In this document: piece by piece, positions 58,049-64,000 of the stretch
Numbering within the stretch: position 1 is the stretch's first letter
How the letters are laid out: every line of letters starts with the position of its first letter
Source of the DNA: Arthrobacter sp. M2012083
Lineage (GTDB): Bacteria > Actinomycetota > Actinomycetes > Actinomycetales > Micrococcaceae
Direction of reading: 5' to 3'
NCBI RefSeq assembly: GCF_000281065.1
Contig: NZ_AKKK01000001.1
Span: forward strand, 62,001-126,000
Length of the DNA: 64,000 nt
Made by a program: the position numbers and the translations under genes
Notes under the pieces: generated by a model
The model's input: only the letters and a program-made list of their open reading frames with translations
Databases searched by the model: none
Told to the model about the DNA's origin: nothing

Positions 58049-58087
58049 CCGCCGTCTCTAAATAATTTGTCGCGGGGAGGGGTGGCT

Positions 58088-59224
58088 ATGCGTACGTTTG
58101 GCGTCGAAGAGGAACTACTCATTGCCGATCCGGTGGACGGCATGCCCTTGGCATTGGCCGCCGACATCCTGGACGTGGCCTCCCCCGAAGGACCGGAGCC
58201 AAACCCTAAAGAGCCTTCGCTGAAGTCGGAGTTCAAACAGGAACAGATTGAGGTCAACTCGCTGCCCTGCCGGACCGCCAAGGAACTGAGGGCCGAGATC
58301 CGCGCCGGGCGGGCGATGGCCGACTCAGCTGCCCGGGCTGTCGGGGCGCGGGTTGCCGCGTTGGCCACCCCGCCGGTCTTCCATGCCACGCCCACTACGG
58401 GCAACCAGCGCTACGCCGCCATGGGCACGGAATTTGGCCTGATTTCCCGCGAGCAACTCACGTGCGGCTTCCACGTCCATGTGTCCATCGAGTCGCCGGA
58501 GGAGGGAGTTGCTGTCCTGGACCGAATGCGCCATTGGCTGCCGGTCCTCTTGGCGCTGAGCGCCAATTCCCCGTTCTGGATGGGCGCTGACACGGGGTTC
58601 GCCAGTTACCGCACGCAGATCTGGAACAGATGGCCCACGGCGGGTCCTATGGATGTTTTCGGCTCGGCGGACGGATACCGGGCGGTGCTTGCAGAGTTGC
58701 TAGGGACCGGGGTTCCACTGGATGAGGGCATGATCTACTTCGACGCCCGCCTGTCCAGGGGACACCCGACGGTGGAACTTCGGATTGCCGACGTCTGCCT
58801 CTACGCCGAAGACGCCCTCACCATTGCGGTCCTCGCACGTGCCCTTGTGGAAACGTCGGCAAGCGAGTGGCGCAAGGGGGACCCGCCGTCGAGCACTTTG
58901 ACGCCGGTGATCCGCATGGCCAACTGGAAGGCCAGCCGTTTCGGCATCAACGACCAACTTCTGCACCCGCTGGAGCGGGCGCCATATGCTGCTGCTGATG
59001 TGGCTGGTGCCCTGCTGCGGCACGTCCGACGGGCGTTGACGGAATCCGGAGATCTGGCACTCGCGCGGACAGGGGTGGCGAACATCCTCCGGCGCGGAAC
59101 CGGCGAGCGGCTGCAGCGGCAAGCCTATGGCCGGCGGCTGCGGCTGTCCGACGTCGTGACTGCGGCGATCACCTCTACGCATCAGGGCGGCGAGCGGTCG
59201 GATGCCAGCCTGATGAGTCTCTGA
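58088..59224 (+). CDS. Glutamate-cysteine ligase 2 (GCS2)-family carboxylate-amine ligase, YbdK-like
   Basis: Encodes 378 residues starting MRTFGVEEELLIADP, the conserved GVEEE N terminus. It also has GFHVHVSIESPEEG, FDARLSRGHPTVELRIADVC and the C-terminal GCS2 features. The ATG at 58088 has a GGGGAGGGGTGGCT region upstream; a TTG seven codons earlier overlaps that region. The family joins a carboxylate to an amine with ATP. Many actinobacteria lack glutathione and carry several such enzymes, so gamma-glutamyl-cysteine synthesis itself is uncertain. Confidence 0.87.
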   Translation: MRTFGVEEELLIADPVDGMPLALAADILDVASPEGPEPNPKEPSLKSEFKQEQIEVNSLPCRTAKELRAEIRAGRAMADSAARAVGARVAALATPPVFHATPTTGNQRYAAMGTEFGLISREQLTCGFHVHVSIESPEEGVAVLDRMRHWLPVLLALSANSPFWMGADTGFASYRTQIWNRWPTAGPMDVFGSADGYRAVLAELLGTGVPLDEGMIYFDARLSRGHPTVELRIADVCLYAEDALTIAVLARALVETSASEWRKGDPPSSTLTPVIRMANWKASRFGINDQLLHPLERAPYAAADVAGALLRHVRRALTESGDLALARTGVANILRRGTGERLQRQAYGRRLRLSDVVTAAITSTHQGGERSDASLMSL

Positions 59225-59237
59225 CAACAGGAGAACG

Positions 59238-59287
59238 ACGACGGCGGGACGTTGCCGTGGGTGCCCACGGTGACATCCCGCCGTCGT
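59238..59287. terminator. Branched hairpin terminator
   Basis: Outer 12-bp arms ACGACGGCGGGA (59238-59249) and TCCCGCCGTCGT (59276-59287) enclose a second stem CCGTGG/CCACGG. It lies just after the ligase stop and before the convergent VOC gene, so it probably stops both. Confidence 0.8.
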
Positions 59288-59317
59288 GCTTTCGGGCTGT
59301 GAAACCTGGGGGTGCGG

Positions 59318-59719
59318 TTAGCCCTGGTTGATGCGGATCATGTTGCCCGAAGGGTCGCGGAAGGCGCAGTCGCGTGGGCCCCACGGCTGGTCGATGGGTT
59401 CCTGGAGTACCTCGGCGCCGGAAGCGCGCAGCTTTTCGAAGGTGGCGTCGAGGTCATCCGTGGTGAACACGAGCATGGGCATGACGCCCTTGGTGAGGAG
59501 CTCCTGGATGGCGTCGCCGTCGGCCTGTGAGCGGCCTGCGTGCGGCGGGGAAAGCACCAGCTCAAGGTCAGGCTGGGCATCGCTGCCGATAGTGACCCAG
59601 CGCTGGCCGTCGGAGCCGACGTCGTTCCGAACGACGAAACCCAGGGCGTCCCGGTAGAAGGCGAGAGACTCATCGACATCGTTGACTGTGACGTGTGCGT
59701 ACTTCAATGAAATGTTCAT
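59318..59719 (-). CDS. VOC family protein (glyoxalase/bleomycin-resistance-like)
   Basis: Encodes 133 residues, single VOC unit: LKYAHVTVNDVDESLAFYRDALGF at the start and the C-terminal DPSGNMIRINQ, with His and Glu positions of the metal site. It follows the AraC-type gene on the same strand after 19 nt, so it is in the regulator's operon and is its likely target. No substrate can be named. Confidence 0.88.
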   Translation of the reverse strand: MNISLKYAHVTVNDVDESLAFYRDALGFVVRNDVGSDGQRWVTIGSDAQPDLELVLSPPHAGRSQADGDAIQELLTKGVMPMLVFTTDDLDATFEKLRASGAEVLQEPIDQPWGPRDCAFRDPSGNMIRINQG

Positions 59720-59738
59720 GAGTCACACGCTATTGCAG

Positions 59739-60179
59739 CTATGACGCGGGCGCTTCTTCAATCCTGCTCAGGTTCTTGTTACCAGTTCTTTCAGGGCGGG
59801 TGTGCTGTTTCGCGATGCAGTTGGGCATGGCCTTCACGGCGTGGTGCTCCCGGGCCCGGTATTCACTGGGGTTGATTCCCACGATCTCCGTGAAGCGGGT
59901 GCTGAACGAGCCCAGCGAGGTACAGCCCACCTCCATACAGGCGTCAGTGACGCTTGTTCCCGCCCGGAGCAGCGCCATAGCGCGTTCAATCCGCCTTGTC
60001 ATGAGGTAGTTGTACGGTGATTCGCCATAGGCAGCTTTGAACTGGCGGGAAAAATGTGCGGGGGACATCAAAGCGCCGGCTGCCATAGTGGGCACGTCCA
60101 ATGGACGCGCGTATTCGCGGTCGATGAAGTCGCGGGCGCGCCGCAGATGAGCCAGGTTGGCCAGTTCCTGCGGAGTCAT
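59739..60179 (-). CDS. Short AraC family transcriptional regulator
   Basis: Encodes 146 residues. It is mostly the AraC DNA-binding domain (MAAGALMSPAHFSRQFKAAYGESPYNYLMTRRIERAM then VTDACMEVGCTSLGSFSTRFTEIVG), followed by a basic tail. It has no separate sensor domain. The ATG at 60179 is used; a GTG two codons earlier is open, and TAGACT sits just upstream, suggesting a leaderless transcript. The gene is divergent from the esterase gene and leads the VOC gene, so it likely controls that pair. Confidence 0.88.
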   Translation of the reverse strand: MTPQELANLAHLRRARDFIDREYARPLDVPTMAAGALMSPAHFSRQFKAAYGESPYNYLMTRRIERAMALLRAGTSVTDACMEVGCTSLGSFSTRFTEIVGINPSEYRAREHHAVKAMPNCIAKQHTRPERTGNKNLSRIEEAPAS

Positions 60180-60205
60180 GGGCACAGTCTACTAGGCTCG
60201 TGCCC

Positions 60206-60823
60206 ATGGAATCAGTGGTCTGGTCGAAGCCCGAAAACCAGCGCAAGGGCACCCCGTTGCTGGTGATGATGCACGGGTATGGCACCAGCGAGCAGCGCAT
60301 GGTTGATCTCTTCCCGCACCTTCCCGGCGAGTTCACCTGCGCGGCGCTTCGGGGCCCAAAAGTCATCGGTGACCACTACGGCTGGTTCCTGCTGGATTAC
60401 TTCCTGACAAACGACTTCGCGGATGTCATCGCGTCCACCAACTCGGTGTTCAACTGGATCAACTCCGTCAAGGACAACCACAGCAGCGTCAGCCTGCTGG
60501 GCTATTCACAGGGCATGGCTATGGCCAGCACGCTCCTCCGCCTGCGGCCCAGCGCGTTCAAGGCAACGGTTGGCCTCTCCGGATTCGTCCTGGACAACGA
60601 TCTCCTGGCCCTAAGTGAGTCCTTTGACGCTCCACCACCCTTCTTCTGGGGACGGGATAAGGCCGATCCGGTCATCAACGAGGCCGCCATTGCCCACACC
60701 GAGGAGTGGTTGAACGCCAACGTCGCCCTGACGGCTCGGACCTATCCGGGGATGGGGCACAGGATCGAGCTGCCCGAACTGGTGGATGTGAGCGCGTTCC
60801 TGAAGTACTACGTCTTGGGTTAA
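60206..60823 (+). CDS. Alpha/beta hydrolase, phospholipase/carboxylesterase family
   Basis: Encodes 205 residues. The nucleophile elbow is LLGYSQGMAMA (Ser), the Asp lies in WGRDKADPVI and the His in PGMGHRIEL. The family (PF02230) covers small esterases and thioesterases. The ATG at 60206 is used, with a GTG two codons upstream. It is divergent from the AraC gene with a 20-nt space. Substrate unknown. Confidence 0.88.
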   Translation: MESVVWSKPENQRKGTPLLVMMHGYGTSEQRMVDLFPHLPGEFTCAALRGPKVIGDHYGWFLLDYFLTNDFADVIASTNSVFNWINSVKDNHSSVSLLGYSQGMAMASTLLRLRPSAFKATVGLSGFVLDNDLLALSESFDAPPPFFWGRDKADPVINEAAIAHTEEWLNANVALTARTYPGMGHRIELPELVDVSAFLKYYVLG

Positions 60824-60922
60824 GCCCCAAGGATTAGAAGGCATCCAGGCCTCGGAATCAAGCTTTCGGCGAGATTCGCGTCACAATATCGCATTCGACC
60901 GCACTCTATTGAATGACAAAAT

Positions 60923-60936
60923 TGTAAGCGCTTACA
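60923..60936. promoter_or_regulatory. LacI-family operator palindrome
   Basis: TGTAAGCGCTTACA is a perfect 14-nt palindrome in the LacI style (central CG), 75 nt upstream of the LacI gene. It suggests autoregulation and control of the downstream disaccharide genes. Confidence 0.8.
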
Positions 60937-61011
60937 CTTTTGGCTGGTGTCCCGGTGAGGGGCTCACGCCAAGGCGTCAGGCGAGGATGGAAAGGGTTGA
61001 GGCCGTGTTGC

Positions 61012-62031
61012 ATGGTTAGGACTCACAGGGTGACAATCCAGGACGTAGCCGTTCTCTCCGGGTTGTCCATTTGCACGGTATCGCGGGCCCTCAGGAACCT
61101 CCCCAACGTTTCTGAAAAAGCTCAGCGACAGGTGGCGGAAGCCGCCAGCAAACTTGGCTACAAAGCCTCCGCCGCAGCGTCCAGGCTGGCCGGTGGGAGC
61201 ACGGGTTCAGTAGCTATCGTGGCCCCGACAGCCACCGCCTGGTTCTTCGCCCAGGCGGTGGAAGCAGCAGAGGAAGTGTTCGGCGACAGCGGCTACGACA
61301 CTGTCCTGATCAGCCTGCGCAACAAGGCCAGCGTGCGGCAACAGTTCTTTGCGGATCTGGGAAACCTGACGCAAAGAGTGGACGGGGTGCTGCTGCTCAA
61401 TATTGACCTCGCCGCCAAAGAGATGGAAGCGTTGGAAGCCTGCGGGCTGGCAGTGGCCAGCGTGGGCATGCGAAATGTTCCGTGGGACAATGTAGGTATC
61501 GATGACGAACACGCAGCCTGGCAGGCCACCCAACACCTGCTGGGGCTGGGCCATTGGGACTTGGCCGTTCTCTCGAGCAATGAACACTCCGTTGTGACTG
61601 AGACTCCACGGTTCCGTGGCTTCAAGCGTGCGCTGGATGATCACCACCTCACCGTCCACCCGGACCTTGTGGTGGGGACCGGGCCAAGCATCGACGACGG
61701 CAGGCGGGCAATGACTGAACTCATTGCCCGTGGCGGGAGGCCCACAGCAGTGTTCGCCCACTGTGACGAGGCCGCGTTCGGTGCCCTGATGGCGCTACGT
61801 GAACACGGCCTTTCCGTGCCCAAGAACGTGTCCGTGATCGGCATAGACGATCACCCCATGAGTTGGTTCCTGGGCCTGAGCACCGTGGCGCAACCCGTTG
61901 CCGACCAAGGCGCCTTCGCAGCAAACCTGCTGTGTGAACGCCTGCTGAATACTGAAACCCCCCATCAACCCTCCAACCACCTGCTCGATACCAAGCTCAT
62001 CGAACGCAAGACCACGCGCCACAAGCGCTGA
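61012..62031 (+). CDS. LacI family transcriptional regulator
   Basis: Encodes 339 residues, with the N-terminal HTH (VTIQDVAVLSGLSICTVSRALRN plus NVSEKAQRQVAEAASKLGYK) and the periplasmic-binding-protein-like sugar domain. The ATG at 61012 is followed directly by the LacI start pattern. Its stop is 8 nt before the beta-phosphoglucomutase gene. It probably represses this operon until an alpha-glucoside is present. The 14-nt palindrome upstream is its likely site. Confidence 0.92.
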   Translation: MVRTHRVTIQDVAVLSGLSICTVSRALRNLPNVSEKAQRQVAEAASKLGYKASAAASRLAGGSTGSVAIVAPTATAWFFAQAVEAAEEVFGDSGYDTVLISLRNKASVRQQFFADLGNLTQRVDGVLLLNIDLAAKEMEALEACGLAVASVGMRNVPWDNVGIDDEHAAWQATQHLLGLGHWDLAVLSSNEHSVVTETPRFRGFKRALDDHHLTVHPDLVVGTGPSIDDGRRAMTELIARGGRPTAVFAHCDEAAFGALMALREHGLSVPKNVSVIGIDDHPMSWFLGLSTVAQPVADQGAFAANLLCERLLNTETPHQPSNHLLDTKLIERKTTRHKR

Positions 62032-62039
62032 ACGGAACA

Positions 62040-62771
62040 ATGCACATGACTGATCTTCGTAATGCCTGGACTGGCGCCTCGGCGCTGTTGTTCGACCTCG
62101 ACGGCGTGCTGACGCCCACTGCCGTGGTGCATGAGCAGGCGTGGCAGGAACTTTTCGACGGTTACCTGGCCGCTACGGGCCACCCGCAGGGCTACCAGGA
62201 GAGCGACTACTTCGATCACATTGACGGCAAGCCGCGCTTCGACGGCGTCCGTGACTTCCTGACGTCCCGCGGCATCACGCTGCCCGAGGGACCGGTTCAT
62301 GACCATCCCGACAACGAGACGGTTCAAGGCCTGGGCAATCGCAAGAACGCCATTTTCAACGAGATCGTGAACTCCCGCGGCGTTGAGCCGTATGAGGGCT
62401 CGGTCAAGTTCATCAACGCCGCAGTGGAACTGGGTCTCAAGGTGGCCGTCGTGTCCTCCTCGCGCAACGCGCCTGCGGTACTGAAGGCCGCCGGGCTCGA
62501 CCACCACTTTGAGGTTGTCGTCGACGGCCAGGTCGCTGCCGGCGTCGGACTTCCCGGCAAGCCGGACCCCGCCACCTACGTGTATGGAGCAAGCCTGCTG
62601 GACGTGCCAGTGGAGGAATGCATCGTGGTGGAGGACGCAGTGTCCGGCGTGCAGGCCGGCGCGGGCGCTCCCTTCTACGCCGTGATCGGCGTGGACCGCG
62701 GGGCAGGCCGGAAAACCCTGCTCGACGCCGGTGCCACGCTGGTGGTGGACGACCTCAACGATCTTCTCTGA
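62040..62771 (+). CDS. Beta-phosphoglucomutase-family HAD hydrolase
   Basis: Encodes 243 residues of the HAD fold: motif I FDLDGVLTPT (nucleophile Asp), motif II VVSSSRN, motif III Lys in GLPGKPDP and motif IV VVEDAVSG. Length and order match beta-phosphoglucomutase. In this setting it would convert beta-glucose-1-phosphate, released by the GH65 phosphorylase, to glucose-6-phosphate. An ATG at 62046 is an alternate start. It is second in the LacI operon. Confidence 0.9.
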   Translation: MHMTDLRNAWTGASALLFDLDGVLTPTAVVHEQAWQELFDGYLAATGHPQGYQESDYFDHIDGKPRFDGVRDFLTSRGITLPEGPVHDHPDNETVQGLGNRKNAIFNEIVNSRGVEPYEGSVKFINAAVELGLKVAVVSSSRNAPAVLKAAGLDHHFEVVVDGQVAAGVGLPGKPDPATYVYGASLLDVPVEECIVVEDAVSGVQAGAGAPFYAVIGVDRGAGRKTLLDAGATLVVDDLNDLL

Positions 62772-62802
62772 CCCTACTTTTTTCGAAGGACTTCAACAGC
62801 CC

Positions 62803-64000
62803 ATGGCACTCATCAGCTCCGATCGGCTTCGCTTCCCCTGCGAGCCCTGGAAGCTCGTGGAGAATATCCACGTCCCCGGTGACGAGGGAACGCTGGAAAC
62901 GCTATTCGCGCTTGGCAACGGCCACCTTGGTATCCGTGGCTCGCATTCAACGGCGGGGGACGGCGAGCTTCCCGGCACGTTCATCAACGGCTTTCACGAG
63001 ATCTGGGACATCAAACACGCCGAAAATGCGTATGGTTTTGCCCGGACAGGCCAGCGGATCGTCTACGTGCCCGACGCCAACAACTTCACCGTCTCCATTG
63101 ATGGCGAAGCCCTGAGCCTTGCCGAATCCACGGTGCTGGACTACCACCGCAGCGTGGACTTTTCCACAGGCGTCTACGAGGAGACCATCACGTGGGCCTG
63201 CCGCTCGGGCGCTACCGTCACCACGGTGGAGCGCCGCGCCGTAGGCTTCGATTCCCGCGGATGTCTTGGCCTGGAACTGTCGCTGACAGCTGACCGCGAC
63301 GTGTCCGCGGACATCACCTCCGGCGTCGTGAACCGCCAGGACCAGCCTGTGGAGGACCACTCGGTCCACGATCCCCGCCGCTCGGGCCGGCACGCTGGCC
63401 GGGTCTTGCTGCCGCTGCACCTCCAGGGTACCGACGGCTCGCTTCGCCTGGCATGGGAAACGTCCGAGTCCCGCCAGCGCGTCGCCATTGCCGTTGATCA
63501 CTGGATTTCGGCCGAAGGCCAGCCCTTCGAGACCTTGGTGGCGGAGGACGAATCGTCCGTCCGCTACGTTCTGGCCATTCACGACGGCGACACTTTCCGT
63601 TTGGAGAAGTCGGTCAGCTACGTGGTTGCCGGCTCCTCTGACGCCGAAGACCGTGGTGAAAGCCTCGCGGCCGAAGCCGAAGCGAACCTGGTGTCCTTCT
63701 CCGACATCCTGGACCAGAGCAAGGCCCACTACGCCGAATACTGGACCACGGCGGACATCTCAATTGGTGGTCAGGCGGAGATGCAGCAGGCGGTGCGCTG
63801 GGGGTTGTTCCAGTTGGCACAAGCCACTGCCCGGGCGGGCGTTGCGGGTATCCCGGCCAAGGGTGTGAGTGGTTCCGGTTACGAGGGCCATTACTTTTGG
63901 GACCAGGAGGTCTACCTCCTGCCTTACCTGACCTACACCAATCCTTGCGGGGCACGTAAGGTGCTGGAATCGCGGCACGCGATGCTGCCGGACGCGCGCG
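62803..64000 (+). CDS. Glycoside hydrolase family 65 phosphorylase (maltose/trehalose/kojibiose type), 3' end cut
   Basis: About 399 residues are visible, running off the right edge. The N-terminal beta-sandwich begins MALISSDRLRFPCEPWKLVE and includes LGNGHLGIRGSHS. The start of the catalytic (alpha/alpha)6 barrel appears with VSGSGYEGHYFWDQEVYLLPYLTYT, the GH65 signature around the catalytic region. The catalytic Glu is expected beyond the edge. It phosphorolyses an alpha-glucosyl disaccharide to beta-glucose-1-phosphate, which its neighbour uses. The specific disaccharide cannot be chosen from the visible part. Confidence 0.92.
   Translation, partial: MALISSDRLRFPCEPWKLVENIHVPGDEGTLETLFALGNGHLGIRGSHSTAGDGELPGTFINGFHEIWDIKHAENAYGFARTGQRIVYVPDANNFTVSIDGEALSLAESTVLDYHRSVDFSTGVYEETITWACRSGATVTTVERRAVGFDSRGCLGLELSLTADRDVSADITSGVVNRQDQPVEDHSVHDPRRSGRHAGRVLLPLHLQGTDGSLRLAWETSESRQRVAIAVDHWISAEGQPFETLVAEDESSVRYVLAIHDGDTFRLEKSVSYVVAGSSDAEDRGESLAAEAEANLVSFSDILDQSKAHYAEYWTTADISIGGQAEMQQAVRWGLFQLAQATARAGVAGIPAKGVSGSGYEGHYFWDQEVYLLPYLTYTNPCGARKVLESRHAMLPDAR

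Noticed and set aside
1..64000. CRISPR arrays, insertion sequences, prophage, tRNA and rRNA genes
   Set aside because: I saw no spaced direct repeats of CRISPR type, no transposase or integrase, and no tRNA/rRNA-like sequence. I could not run a covariance search, so short ncRNAs remain possible.

Overview
The window is high-GC, densely coded DNA from an actinobacterium, most likely Arthrobacter sensu lato or Paenarthrobacter (Micrococcaceae). That assignment is inferred from overall character, not from a marker gene. Supporting points are the frequent GTG/TTG starts, ATGA-type stop/start overlaps, a desferrioxamine-type operon, LigD/Ku, a fruR-fruK-fruA-ptsH operon and several actinobacterial DUF families. 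I saw no rRNA, tRNA, CRISPR array, insertion sequence or prophage. The window appears to be ordinary chromosome made of catabolic and accessory modules. Genes are cut at both ends: an SDR oxidoreductase on the left and a GH65 phosphorylase on the right.

Left part (1-12.4 kb). After an SDR and a universal stress protein comes a six-gene minus-strand operon: SDR, StyA1-type monooxygenase, StyA2B monooxygenase-reductase fusion, CrtI-like FAD oxidoreductase, cyclase-family metal hydrolase with the isatin-hydrolase-type motif, and a ThDP enzyme. An AraC regulator is divergent. The best reading is an indole (or indole-like) to isatin, isatinate, anthranilate-type pathway. Two copies of an 84-nt module lie 270 nt apart. 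One sits in front of the operon and the other in front of an unrecorded-looking 49-codon GTG-start gene, which suggests a duplicated promoter. Next come a GntR/FadR regulator and an alpha/beta hydrolase. They share an operator-like sequence with the following operon (12.5-17.4 kb): a DUF1537 acid-sugar kinase, an L-threonate-dehydrogenase-like enzyme, a GntP permease and a class II FBP-aldolase-like enzyme. This looks like C4 sugar-acid catabolism without the usual OtnI/OtnC.

Middle (17.4-46.5 kb). After small membrane, acetyltransferase and acyltransferase genes comes a complete desABCD-like siderophore operon (20.9-26.2 kb) behind an iron-box-like sequence. It is followed by miscellaneous genes: BNR protein, SDR, lipoprotein, FUSC, SRPBCC, GNAT, VOC, and a DMT/MocR divergent pair whose reading frames meet at a 14-nt palindrome. 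Then come an MHS-family MFS transporter, a PrmC-like methyltransferase, two small orphan proteins and the non-homologous end joining pair LigD and Ku. A sugar ABC importer lacking its ATPase follows, with a class V aminotransferase and a GntR regulator.

Right part (46.5-64 kb). A run of small stress or nucleoid-type proteins (Rho_N-like, DUF6328, acidic peptide, DUF6131-like, Dps, topoisomerase IB) leads to a membrane protein and TetR pair and the fructose PTS operon. Next is a GAF-ANTAR regulator flanked on both sides by paralogous multi-cysteine proteins with identical Cys spacing, possibly a small undescribed module. The window ends with a GCS2-type carboxylate-amine ligase, an AraC/VOC pair, an esterase, and a LacI-controlled beta-phosphoglucomutase/GH65 phosphorylase operon for an alpha-glucoside disaccharide.
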